DNA of 64,000 nt from Kalaharituber pfeilii. Its lineage: Eukaryota; Ascomycota; Pezizomycetes; Pezizales; Pezizaceae. Where the stretch lies: assembly GCA_015179045.1 (NCBI GenBank), contig WHUZ01000100.1, positions 62,001 through 126,000 of the forward strand. Reading direction: 5' to 3'. Every line of letters starts with the position of its first letter. The first letter of the stretch is position 1. The notes beneath the pieces were generated by a model, which ran no database searches, was not told the DNA's origin, and saw only the letters and a program-made list of their open reading frames with translations. Positions 54,041 through 64,000 of the stretch are shown here, piece by piece. A program made the position numbers and the translations under genes.

Positions 54041-54992
54041 TTACAACGGAAGGTTGGTTGACTCCTCCTCCTCCTCCTCCTCCCAAGTCAAGCTCGGAAC
54101 TGGCCATTCATTCTGGAGTTTCAAGAAGCAAACTATCGCTGCCCGTTCATTAACGGTCAGGTCATGGGTCCTGATTATCATGCGCCAGTGGCTGTCGTTT
54201 CCGTGGGCAATTTTTGATACCCCATGGTATAGGTGTGGAACCTGGGCCTTGATCTCCTTTTGGATCAGGTTACGTTCCTCAGCCACCCTCTGCAGGATTT
54301 TTGTAAAGTCCTCGGTATTGGACAAAGCCATTAGCCTGTCATTGGTTCCTCCTTTTGTTTTGATTTTGTCCAGACATAGGGCTGCGTGGCCGATATACTC
54401 TGTCCATGTACATTAGTTAGCCAGTATACCATTTCTCACGAGGACAGAGACATTTTCAATACCCAAGGCCCCACGCAGATTGAAATTCCCCTTTAGCCGC
54501 AAGTTCTCTTCCAGCATCCTGCTAGAGGATGCCTTCATGAGGAAACAGTCAGTTCATGTAGATATTGTGAAGCCTGAGGCCATATACCTTCAAGTAAGCG
54601 ATAGTAGTTATATATCCCTCAGCTTTTATTGCCCCCGTTTCCCACATTTTGAATACCCGATCTTTCTCCATTTCCAACATTTTGAGTAACCAATCTTTCT
54701 CCGTTTCAGAGATTTTGAGTAACCGATCTTTCTCCGTTTCAGAGATTTTGAGTAACCGATCTATTTCTTCTTGTGCATCTTGTTTGCACTCAGTCTGAAT
54801 TTGTATTCTCTGCGTTTCAAACCTTTTGAGTAACCGATCTATTTCTTCTTTCGCATTTTGTTTCAAAACCGCAATTTGCCATGCTGCGTTGTCTGGCTGG
54901 AGGTTTACATGGCGAGTTCCGAAAATATTTGCGCAAGCAGGTAAATTAGTCTTTACCGTACGTAGAGGGCGCCTGGCGATAGTTGAGAGCAT
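54041..54992 (-). CDS. three-exon coiled-coil protein, mitochondrial-type N-terminus
   Basis: Exons 54992-54588, 54532-54463 and 54399-54041 give 277 residues; the total is a multiple of three. Introns are 55 bp (GTATAT, acceptor ATGAAG) and 63 bp (GTATTG, GGCTAACTAAT branch, acceptor GGACAG). The N-terminus (MLSTIARRPLRTVKTNLPAC) is basic and without acidic residues, like a mitochondrial presequence. A hendecad coiled coil follows, with 11-residue units such as DRLLKISETEK repeated about four times. Then comes a conserved-looking block (MLEENLRLKGNFNLRGAL, then EYIGHAALCLDKIKTKGG) and a helical C-terminus ending in an acidic run before the stop. An in-frame upstream ATG at 55049 would add 19 residues. 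Function unknown; probably a lineage-specific family. Confidence 0.7.
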
Positions 54993-55252
54993 GTTTGTAT
55001 TTGAAAGATCATACAGAGAGGGAAAGAGGAGACTATTCTTTTGAAGCATGGGAGAATAGTAGGTACGGTGCGAAAAATAGGTTCGGAGTCAAATGGAAAA
55101 TGGGTGGATCTGTTCTCGTACCCAGCCTACAGAGACCGGTTGCCAAGCCGAATATTTCTTGCAACCTGTCTCTTGGTCTGGAACTAAAGTAGCCCGCATG
55201 CCAGAAAACTAGTCACCCGACGTCGGGTTGCCACCCCGACCCGCGGGTAGAC

Positions 55253-55680
55253 TTTTTGTATTTATTTCATTACTCGCATGCCGCCTGACAGGCTATGGCG
55301 AGAGATTAAGTACATAATGAGCAGAAGGGAGAATATGGGAGAATAGTAAAAGACAAAATGAAATGTAACCCGATGTTAAAGGAAAACTACTCCACTCCTT
55401 CGCATCCCGGCAAGCAAACTTCCCCGACGGCAAATTTTTACCCGACCCGGGTCGGTAAATCGCACGGCGCACTAAAACCTGATCCCGGAGAAGAACCTTT
55501 CCAACTCATCCCACTCCTCCCCATTCTCTGCTGTCCTTTTCCAGTTCTTCTCCATATCCCCCCATTCTCTAAAGCCTTCTGGGCGAAACCTCTGCTGACT
55601 GCACTGGAGGGCTAGGTGCTCCCCCGTCTGGGCCTCCCCGCAGCTGCACTTCTCCGATTCCGCCGCCAAGGGCATCTAAG
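55253..55680 (-). mobile_element. family A LINE 3' end with zinc motif
   Basis: Minus strand: a C-terminal zinc motif (CSCGEAQTGEHLALQC), 3' region, CTCGCCATAGCCT, loop GTC, AGGCGGCATGCGAG, TAATGAAAT and an A/T tail. The inner stem is GCCT/AGGC rather than GCCC/GGGC. No TSD assigned. Confidence 0.65.
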
Positions 55681-55743
55681 CCACCACATTCCAATCTTTT
55701 AATCAATTCTCTTATCACTAGTTCACTTGGGCTCTTAGTCACA

Positions 55744-57452
55744 ATGACCGAAAATGCTGGTACAGCTCCAGAAGAGCTCTATCAGAAGTCTACTTTCGCC
55801 TGCAATCTTCATGCTCTTGCAACTATCAAATCTATTCAGGAGCTTAACCACCACAACCTGAGACCTCTCAACACATACTTTGGGCGGGAGACTGTCCCTG
55901 AAGATGTTGAAAAGCATCTCACTCTTCTGGATGCTATCTCACTGCTACTCGTTGCCCGCCGAAGATCTGATGTTGCTGCAGTTGGCCTTTTCGTTGGTAA
56001 CAAGGGATTCCCTGCTTGATATTATGCAAAGAATGCTCCATGCATGCACCGATACAGAGAAAGCGCATGTTAACTCAATAGTATCTTTTATTAAAAACGT
56101 GGCTGATAAAAAGATACGAAGGCAAAAGTGGCAGAAGAATTGGTCCAACTTGTTTTGCCTTTCTGCAAAGAAAAAGTGTGGCAGAGGTTGAAAAAGCTGC
56201 AGCAACAGTTAAGGGGCAACGGGTGGGATGGACTAGATTCCAATGAATTCCGTGCGAAAGTTTGTGAAACGTTTGACTATTCACCTGCAGCAACGAAGTT
56301 TCTCGATGATTTGTTGAGCACAATAAAAGGACTGAAGTCATTTCCTGATAACGTTCGGAAATTTCTTCAAAAAATATTAGTATTCGATTCCTTTACAATG
56401 GAGAACGACACTGGGAAATTGTTCATTCTTTCCTACGTTGCATCAAGCATTGTAAGTGCCAATCATCATCACGCATGGTATACCTAACACTCAGATTAGT
56501 ACCCCGCCATAGCCCATAGGGCGGCATGCGAGTAATGATATAAAAAAAAAAATCAGATTAGTGCAATACTTTAGCAGAGTAAGGTGGCTATTTTCTGATA
56601 GGTTTTCTAAGGGCGATGCACTTTGCCATGGGCCAGGAGGGCAATGTATGGACCAGACCCTACAGCGGCGAATCAACAAGTTCGGAGATTACTTTACAAG
56701 TGTCGCTCTGATTTCATTGTGGGGAACCGACAAAACACCACATGTGCAATACCAGCGTCAGGTCTTCACAATGGAAGAGGTAGCTTTCTCCCCAAGCATT
56801 TAACCTCAATAACGTGCTAACGCCGAATCCACAGGTGCCAGATATTCCTCAGCCAATTCCTGCGAGAGTGCCAACGGATTATCTCACGATTGTGAACCTA
56901 TACACGCAGAGAAACTCGCAGAAGCCATGCGACGGGGTTCCAATCACCCGCTCAGCCCTCCGGGCTCAATTCCCCACATTCAATGGATTGCCCGAAGTAG
57001 AGCCTCCTTATACCTCCATATCTACACTCGAGGAGTCAGTCCACTGTGAATGCAGTGTAGCTATGCATATCCGATCTCTACTCGTGGACAAGAACTTTAC
57101 TAATACACCTCATATCAAAATTGGGGTCTCTAAACAAAGCTGTCTCCTCTGCCATGAATTCCTTTTAGCGCTAAATTCCAATGACTCTGAACACTATACT
57201 CGTCCCGTTTACCTAACATCTGGGTGTGATAGGAAGGTGCCATCAACCTGGCGGGCACCATCTGGTGCCCCCCAGGCTTGTATACGGCGAGTGGAGGAAC
57301 GCGTTCAGGTTGGTTTAGACTCCATTATACATTTGGCAAGGAATCGCCGCAGGAGCGATTCAGCTGAATTGAGGACGCCAAAATATATTGCGACGAAGGA
57401 ATGCCTGACTGACGAGTCGGGAGACAATGCAGTCTTTGATGACACTGATTGA
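55744..57452 (+). CDS. OTT_1508-type deaminase-domain protein, multi-exon
   Basis: Start ATG 55744. The last exon, 56835-57452, is secure: the preceding 55-bp intron (56780-56834) has a GCTAAC branch and CACAG acceptor. It encodes the OTT_1508-like deaminase core: the zinc-binding HCE in ESVHCECSVAMHIRSLL and C-x2-C in KIGVSKQSCLLCHEFLLAL. These residues would hold zinc for deamination of a base or nucleoside; the substrate is unknown for this fungal family. Upstream exons are helical (ELVQLVLPFCKEKVWQRLKK). An intron begins at 56452 (GTAAGT); its acceptor is ambiguous (56577 or 56611), and it contains a 52-bp retroposon. Joins between about 55990 and 56130 are also unresolved, so the N-terminal half is approximate or could be broken. 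Confidence 0.7.
56501..56552 (+). mobile_element. family A micro-insertion (52 bp) inside a gene intron
   Basis: CCCGCCATAGCCC, loop ATA, GGGCGGCATGCGAG, TAATGATAT and poly(A). It is flanked by TCAGATTAGT at 56491-56500 and 56553-56562. It lies about 10 bp after the intron's CCTAAC branch candidate and before the acceptor. Confidence 0.9.
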
Positions 57453-58077
57453 TTAGCTTATGTTTTTATTTTTATTATTTTTATTTTTTAATTTTTTTAT
57501 TTTTATTGTGCCGTTGGTCAACTTCTTGTTGCTCATTATACTTTGTCCATGAATTAATGGTGTCGGTCATTGCTTCTTCCTGTGTCTGCTGTGCTTCTTG
57601 TAATTGTATTTTTAAAGTTGGCCTCGTGCATGAATTTCCTTTTATTTTTTATTTTATTTTTGAAGGTAAGTGCTGTGAAAAGAGATAAGCAATGGACCTT
57701 CAGGTGCGATTCGATCTTCACATTCATCAACCATCTTTTGATTGGATCAATCCAGCTCCCGCCGAAACTCTTGAGGTCTTCTCTTATCGGGAAGCCCTTC
57801 CCTTTCTTTCCACCCGAGTGCGTCCTCTTCCTTATTCATAAAGCCACTTCAATAATGGGCCTTCCCCATCCTGGGCCCTGCATGCTCTGCTCACCCCCTT
57901 GATAACACCTCACCAGGCTCAACTGTCTGCGCAACGACACGAACCGCTCCCTTTCTTCTCCAGACACAGTTGCATCTCTCACATTCGTTCCTTATGCCGA
58001 TCTTTTCTTCTCTGGTATATCCACTCCTCCCATAGAATTTCGGCATTCTCTATTATCTTCTTCAACCTCTTTCAATT
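57453..58077. other. 3' flank of the deaminase gene, no gene seen
   Basis: T-rich sequence likely to include the 3' untranslated region, then pyrimidine-rich DNA with short ORFs only. Confidence 0.4.
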
Positions 58078-58090
58078 GACCTCTCACCCT

Positions 58091-58133
58091 ACAGGGCGGC
58101 ATGCGAGTAAAGATATATATATAAAAAAAAAGA
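58091..58133 (+). mobile_element. shortest family A micro-insertion (43 bp) with 13-bp TSD
   Basis: Only the 3' half of the LINE hairpin is present (ACAGGGCGGCATGCGAG, TAAAGATAT, AT/A tail), between perfect direct repeats GACCTCTCACCCT at 58078-58090 and 58134-58146. About 20 bp of LINE-specific sequence is left. Confidence 0.85.
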
Positions 58134-58665
58134 GACCTCTCACCCTGTTCGACTCTTCCTCTCCTAATCCCCTTCTCAATCGTTTCGTCCCTTCCATTCT
58201 CTTCTTCTTTCATTCCTTCTCCTAATCTTGATGAGAAGATGTGCACAAATCGACTGCTATACACGTGGAAGGATCTATTTGCTACAAGTCAGAACGAGAT
58301 GCCCAAAACAGGCCTGGTAGTTTGTTTGATATCTACGTATCGAGGGGCAAAACCACGTCGAACAAAGAACCAGATTTGGACAGAAGAGGTGATATGGCAG
58401 CGAGAGGACTCTATATCAGTTCACATATAAAGTGCGGAAGATGGCAATACTTAAAACTTTCCCATCTTATATTCATGCTTACGAGATTGTATATGCATCA
58501 TTCACACCTTCATTATATCTCCATGCTGTCACTTACCTAAGTACCCATGAGTAGCCCTATAACTCTACTGTATATCTTTGAATATCCCATATATAGAACC
58601 TGATGTGTATTCTATTCTGCCACTAGTATTATTAAACAAATATAGCTATTATGTAGTGGATGTAG

Positions 58666-58667
<2 letters not shown>

Positions 58668-58700
<33 letters not shown>

Positions 58701-58738
58701 TTCACGTAACCCTGCTTGCAGCTGTTTGCCATGGTAGG
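58668..58738 (-). mobile_element. family B retroposon (B-I)
   Basis: Minus strand: CCTACCATGGCAAACAGC, TGCAAGCAGGGTTACGTGAA, ATATT and about 28 A. No clear TSD. Long tail. Confidence 0.75.
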
Positions 58739-60058
58739 GCAGACATTTCAGGTAAAAAAGATGTCATTGATGTATGTGCGTACCGTCCAGACAGCGTATT
58801 TCAAGGTTCCCTCAGAGCCTTGGCCTTGTGTGCCGACACGTAACTCACGGAGTTCTGACCTGGTGCTGACGCCTTCACAAGGTATCTCCGACTGCACTTG
58901 TTCCACCTCAAACCTACCGGGCTACAGCCTGTTAAGAGGCGGGGTCTAGGTAGCATGCAGGGAGCCAGACCGGCTGAGGAGAGCACCAATCGCCACGCAT
59001 GTAGGGCACTGAGGGCACAGGGGGCATTGAGGGAAATGACAGCGGACGGAGCGGTGGAGATTGAGGTACGTCTGCTTGCCACACCAAAACGAGGAGTACA
59101 TACTGGATGAGGACATAAAACAGTGAATACCTGGCTGCAAATCTGTGAGTAAACGTAAACATAGGAGAGTCAAACACAATGAAGCAAAGCCATGCCACTC
59201 CGTGCGTAATATTTCCGTGGGCAAACCATCCATTCCAGTAGGAAAAACAATCAAGTGAACTACTGTAGCTAGTATATCAGGCCACATTGTAACTATCAGC
59301 TCTGAGATTCGGTATGTCATGGGTTTATATATATATATCAGTACTCGCTTGCCGCTATGGCGAGGTCTAGATATATAATGGTTGGATATAAGAAATGAAA
59401 GAGAAAATATGTGAAATAGAGAAAAGTGTAATGTCATGGGTAGATTTCCTCGGAAGCAGGTTACTTACATGATATCACGTCACAGCAGGTGGAAAAGATG
59501 ACGACAAATTTTATGAGCGGCAAGAGGAGACAAACAGTTTCAACAGCTGCTCGACACAATGGGTACTATTCTAGGAAGTGGAGAGGACAATCAAGTGGAA
59601 CAAACGAGTTAGTGAACGACAAGGAGGGTTCAGTTCTTTGTGGCTTTCTATGGAAAATAGAAAATACAAAACAGTTGGAAGCAATAAATCGATGTGGAAT
59701 GATCAACAAAACAGCAACGAAAGAGAATAACAGGAGAAACAGTGAACAACGAGATAAGCTGGTGAAAGTGATGAAAAACGTCCATGTGGGTTACCTCCAT
59801 CGCTTGCTAAACAACCAAAATTTACCAATGCTAGTGACGTATAGAAAAAAAAAAGCTTTCTGAAAACGATTGCTGCATACAACGAACATAGATCCAATGC
59901 TGAAAATCAAATCCTACTTCGAAGCACATACCCGGCAGAAAACCCGCTCTCTCACAACTTCCTTGCCAACAGAAATGAAACGAAGTACGAAACATAAGGA
60001 TTGAGGTCAACGTGAAGAGCAGAGGGATAGAGAGCCAAGGGATGGGGACTAGCATAGG
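58739..60058. other. no firm gene; coding-like scraps
   Basis: Open stretches at 58741-58949 (+), 58946-59300 (-) and 59489-59863 (+) have partly protein-like composition but no domain, splice pattern or start that I trust. Confidence 0.35.
59325..59430 (-). mobile_element. 5'-truncated family A copy (106 bp) with 11-bp TSD
   Basis: Minus strand: about 70 bp of LINE 3' region, then CTCGCCATAGCGGCAAGCGAG (inner stem deleted), TACTGATAT and a TA-rich tail. Direct repeats ATGTCATGGGT lie at 59314-59324 and 59431-59441. Confidence 0.75.
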
Positions 60059-63000
60059 CTATGCCTCGTTGTCGTTTTCAAGCTTTGAACGTAACATTGT
60101 GACAATTTCATGGTGCCCACGCATGGTGGCAAAATCTATGGCAGTCTCAGATGCGGCATTGGCCTGGGTAGAGTCGATTTTGTCATGTGCAAGAAGTTGC
60201 TTTGCTATGCGGGTGAGCCCATGGTAAGCTGTTATATGCAGCGGGGTGTCACCATCTTCATCACCACAGTTAACATTAATCCTACTGTCTGCAAGCAGCA
60301 GCTCAACAGCCTTCTCATGGCCTTCATGAGCTGCGTGATGCAGTGGTGTCCAGCCATCTTCGTTAGCCATATTGACATCGACCTTGGTATTCGCCAGCAG
60401 CAGCTCGACCACCTTTTCGTGCCCTTCATAAGCTGCACTATTGAGTGGTGTCCAGCCATCTTCGTTAGCCATATTGACATCGACCTTGGTATTCGCCAGC
60501 AGCAGCTCGACCACCTTTTCGTGCCCTTCATAAGCTGCACTATTGAGTGGTGTCCAGCCATCTTCCTTAGCCATATTGACATCGACCTTGGTATGTGCCA
60601 GCAGCAGCTCGACCACCTTGCCATGCCCATTCTTAGCTGCTCCGTTCAGTGGTGTTGAGCCTTTTTTGGTACCCATATTCACATCGACCTTGGTATTCGC
60701 CAGCAGCAGCTCGACCACCTTGTCATGCCCATGGAAAGCTGCACTATTCAGTGGTGTAAAGCCGTTTTCGTCAGCAATATTGACGTCGACCTTGGTATTC
60801 GTCAGCAGCAGCTCGACCACCTTGCCATGCCCATTCTTAGCTGCTCTGTTCAGTGGTGTTGAGCCTTTTTTGGTACCCATATTGACGTCGACCTTGGTAT
60901 TCGCCAGCAGCAACTCGGCCACCTTGTCATGCCCATGGAAAGCTGCACTATTCAGTGGTGTAAAGCCGTTTTCGTCAGCAATATTGACGTCGACCTTGGT
61001 ATTCGTCAGCAGCAGCTCGACCACCTTGCCATGCCCATTCTTAGCTGCTCTGTTCAGTGGTGTTGAGCCTTTTTTGGTACCCATATTCACGTCGACCTTG
61101 GTATTCGCCAGCAGCAGCTCGACCACCTTGTCATGCCCATGGAAAGCTGCACTATTCAGTGGTGTAAAGCCGTTTTCGTCAGCCATATTGACGTCGACCT
61201 TGGTATTCGCCAGCAGCAACTCGACCACCTTGCCATGCCCATTGTAAGCTGCTCCGTTCAGTGGTGTTGAGCCTTTTTTGGTACCCATATTCACATCGAC
61301 CTTGGTATTCGCCAGCAGCAGCTCGACCACCTTGTCATGCCCCTTATTAGCTGCACTATTGAGCGGTGTCCAGTCCTTTTCGTTAGCTATATTGACATCG
61401 ACCTTGGTATCCGCCAGCAGCAGCTCGACCACCTTGCTATGCCCGTTGTTAGCTGCAAAACCCAGTGGTGTCCAGCCGTTTTTGCTAGCCATATTGACAT
61501 CGACCTTGGTATGCGCCAGCAGCAGCTCTACCACGTTGCCATGCCCATGGAAAGCTGCGCTATTGAGTGGTGTCCAGCCATTTACGTTAGCCATATTGAC
61601 ATCGACCTTGGTATGCGCCAGCAGCAGCTCGACCACCTTGCTATGCCCGTTGTTAGCTGCAAAACCCAGTGGTGTCCAGCCGTTTTTGCTAGCCATATTG
61701 ACATCGACCTTGGTATGCGCCAGCAGCAGCTCTACCACGTTGCCATGCCCATGGAAAGCTGCGCTATTGAGTGGTGTCCAGCCATTTACGTTAGCTATAT
61801 TGACATCGACCTTGGTATGCGCCAGCAGCAGCTCGACCACCTTGCTATGCCCGTTGTTAGCTGCAAAACCCAGTGGTGTCCAGCCGTTTTTGGTAGCCAT
61901 ATTGACATCGACCTTGGTATTCGCCAGCAGCAGCTCAACCACCTTGCTATGTCCATTCCGAGCAGCTACATATAGCGGTGTCGCGCCACTTGTAGTAGCT
62001 ATATTAACGTCGATCTTGTCATTCGAATTCACTAGCAGCAGCTCAACTACCTTGCTATGCCCATTATATGCTGCTGCCCACAAAGGAGTGATGGCTCGTA
62101 TACATGGGCTAATTGCACCATTAGTGGAGTTTATATTAATATCTGCGGCCCTAATCCAAAGTCGTCTGAAGAGGTCTATATTTCCGCTCCATGCTGCCGC
62201 TGTCAAACAGATTCCAAGGAAGGGTTTTGGTAGAGTTGGAATGAAGTTTGGATTCTGCAGAACGTATCCCTCAACTAACACCCTCAAATCAAATACCACT
62301 GATGCCACAAAGATCGATCTACACCTCGACGCTGCATGAATATGCCGACCTGAGACCCAATTCCACATCGATGGAGACCTGTAAAACTCCCAGAACGTAT
62401 CAAATGCCTGGTAGTGGTGGCGGCCATTCGGGGACCCTGCATCCTGCTCATAATCGAAGTACTGGAATAGTTTACTTTGGATTCGATCCTTCGAAGCTTT
62501 AGAGGCATGGATTCCCCAATGGCAAAAGGAGTACTGTAAGAAAGGGAAATCACAGCTCAAGTTCTTGCCATTCAACTCAGCATTCTGATATGCATCACCT
62601 CGGTCTGTTGTTAGGTACTCTAGACACACATGTGTAATGATGGAGTGTGCTTCAGCAGTTAAGATGGTAAGTGAACTTGAGTTATCTGTGCTTGGAAATA
62701 ACAGAGTTAGATTCTTCTCAAAGAACTCTTTCGCACTTTGATGAATGAAACGGATAATAATTTTATTTCTAATAAGAGTAGAGTTCGGTCAATGTCGGTT
62801 CCTATTTCTATTATCTAAGACAATGAACATTACTCACCCCTTACTCTGCGCGTTATCTTTCAACTCTTCCTCAACCAGCAAACCCCCACAGTTAGAAAGC
62901 AAGTATGCTGTATCCACTCTATCATCCCGGTCAAAGCCAGTGTCCTCATGCGTAGCAATTGCATCCAAAAGTGCATCAGGCTCTAACCAGTCCAAGGTAA

Positions 63001-64000
63001 ACGTGACTAGCATGAGAGCTTTCTGAATTATTTCCCAGGAATCCACATTGTGCGCTTGAATTCGCTGAATTGCTTTATGATAGGTACTGTCCAAGCCTTT
63101 AGGAAGATGGTCTAAAGCCCGCTTCAGCTTTTTGTGGTTCGGAGTGTTGGCAATGGAGGCTATATGAAGCTGGGCAATCAAGAACCTCCACAAGTGCGTG
63201 CAAATGTTAGTTAGAGAAAAGAATTAGTTTCAACAGAAAAATACTTACATTCCATTTGCCTGTTGTGAAATCCTATCAATTACCCCGTTCCGAAGTTCAG
63301 CATTAGCACCGATGAGGCGGTAAAGATTTTCACCCGTTTTTGCAAACTGTTCTATTCTTGCCTCAAGATATATCCTGATATCATTGTCTTTGGCTGTTAT
63401 TTCCAAGCTTGAGTACCCCTTTTCCATAAAGAAATTAACAGTACTAGGATCAGGTCGAGATGTTGCGAAAAGCTGCACATTGCCAGCACACTGGATAAGA
63501 TTGAACAAGTGGATGCGTAATAGGTCACGTTGAGAAAGGCATTCATCTAAAGCATCAACTACAAGAAAGATTCTCTCCAGAGCTGAAGCACATTTCTTGA
63601 CCCGTTCCATAACCTCGTTGACAGGCAAATAGCGTTCCTCTTTCTCCCAATATTCAGTGTAGAGCTCATTGAGATCAGGTGTAATAACGCATTGCTTTTC
63701 CAGTTGGCGCAGAATGCTTCCAAGGAGGTTCTGCAGAGTCTGCACTTGTTGGTCGCCATAGTTACAATACAAGAACACAATTCCAACCTGCTTCTTGCCC
63801 ATTGCTTCATTGATGCCATAGGTACCGCTCAGATGCTGAATAACAAGAGACCTAAAAGAAGGTTTTGCTTAGTAGGTGGTATAGCAAAAAAAAAGCCTTT
63901 TTGAAGGAGAGATACGTGAGTGTAGTCTTTCCTGCACCAGCTATAGTTTTGAATGTTAGCTGTTTTCTCTGTTTTGGCAGCTCGAACAAAAGGAGACTAA
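60059..64000 (-). CDS. NACHT-ankyrin STAND (NLR-like) protein, 5' end outside window
   Basis: Visible exons are 64000-63916 (partial), 63851-63249, 63185-62838 and 62768-60059, all in phase, giving 1247 residues. Walker A is IAGAGKTTL across the first visible intron's edge. Walker B is FLVVDALDECL, then LFATSRPD. GMFLIAQLHIASI and the AKEFFEKNLTLL segment mark the usual post-NACHT region. About 20 ankyrin repeats follow (GHGKVVELLLANTKVDVNMA), almost all 34 residues and close to identical, down to a normal diverged last repeat. Ankyrins are expected to be the ligand-sensing part (family knowledge). The N-terminal effector domain lies beyond 64000, so its type is unknown. It is a paralogue of the gene at 32-36 kb in architecture, but its repeats are of a distinct sequence type. 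Confidence 0.92.
60340..62080 (-). repeat. ankyrin-coding array with 204-bp higher-order repeat
   Basis: Units of 102 bp alternate in type, so matches are best at 204 bp: for example the GTAAAGCCGTTTTCGTCAGC segment at 60756 recurs at 60960. Two alternating pairs are seen: TKKGSTPLNRAAKN with DENGFTPLNSAAFH, and SKNGWTPLGFAANN with NVNGWTPLNSAAFH. Confidence 0.85.

Noticed and set aside
60543..62339. long plus-strand ORFs of 234, 353 and 212 codons over the second ankyrin array
   Set aside because: Same reason: antisense of a periodic coding array. The minus strand encodes a coherent NLR.

Overview
The window looks like a gene-poor, repeat-rich piece of a filamentous ascomycete nuclear genome (Pezizomycotina, perhaps a truffle-like Pezizales). 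The evidence is: split genes with 52-89 bp introns carrying CTAAC-type branch sites; three large fungal STAND/NLR proteins (NACHT-ankyrin twice, HeLo-like/NB-ARC/TPR once); fungal HNH and OTT_1508-type deaminase proteins; Tad-like LINE, copia and Ty3-type relics; and one intron-less tRNA-Gln. The lineage is inferred from gene content, not from a marker gene.

Layout. 0-5.5 kb: a GC-rich stretch with a spliced single-pass membrane protein (-) and small uncertain ORFs, then low-complexity DNA. 5.5-24.5 kb: almost no host genes; a foldback-like element, the tRNA, and many retroposon insertions, LINE relics and a Ty3-type integrase relic. 25-26.1 kb: an intact two-exon HNH protein. 27-31.7 kb: a TIR DNA transposon relic and a LINE derivative carrying ORF1 plus the 3' tail but no reverse transcriptase. 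32-36.1 kb: a complete five-exon NACHT-ankyrin NLR (-). 37-41.2 kb: two proteins of unknown role. 42.7-46.4 kb: an NB-ARC-TPR NLR (-) whose TPR array is frameshifted throughout. 47-53 kb: a second TIR relic, a small membrane or secreted protein and a copia fragment. 54-57.5 kb: a three-exon coiled-coil protein with a mitochondrial-type N-terminus (-) and a deaminase-family gene (+). 60.1-64 kb: a second NACHT-ankyrin NLR (-) that runs off the window end.

The most unusual signal is a set of very short poly(A)-tailed insertions with target-site duplications (TSDs). Family B is a body of about 45 bp that nearly always begins at the same CCCTGCC. Family A is the extreme 3' end of the local Tad-like LINE, a 30-nt hairpin followed by poly(A), found both as longer 5'-truncated copies and as micro-copies of 43-60 bp. 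A and B share the same 3' motif, and the A hairpin shows compensatory base changes. My inference is that the LINE machinery recognises a tiny 3' hairpin and that B is an ultra-short SINE using it. One B copy splits a Ty3 integrase reading frame exactly, and one A micro-copy sits between the branch point and the 3' splice site of the deaminase-gene intron.

The second theme is innate immunity or allorecognition: three STAND genes, an HNH protein and a deaminase-family protein lie within 40 kb. Both ankyrin arrays are built from 34-residue repeats arranged in 204-bp (two-repeat) higher-order units, the pattern expected for rapidly evolving recognition surfaces.
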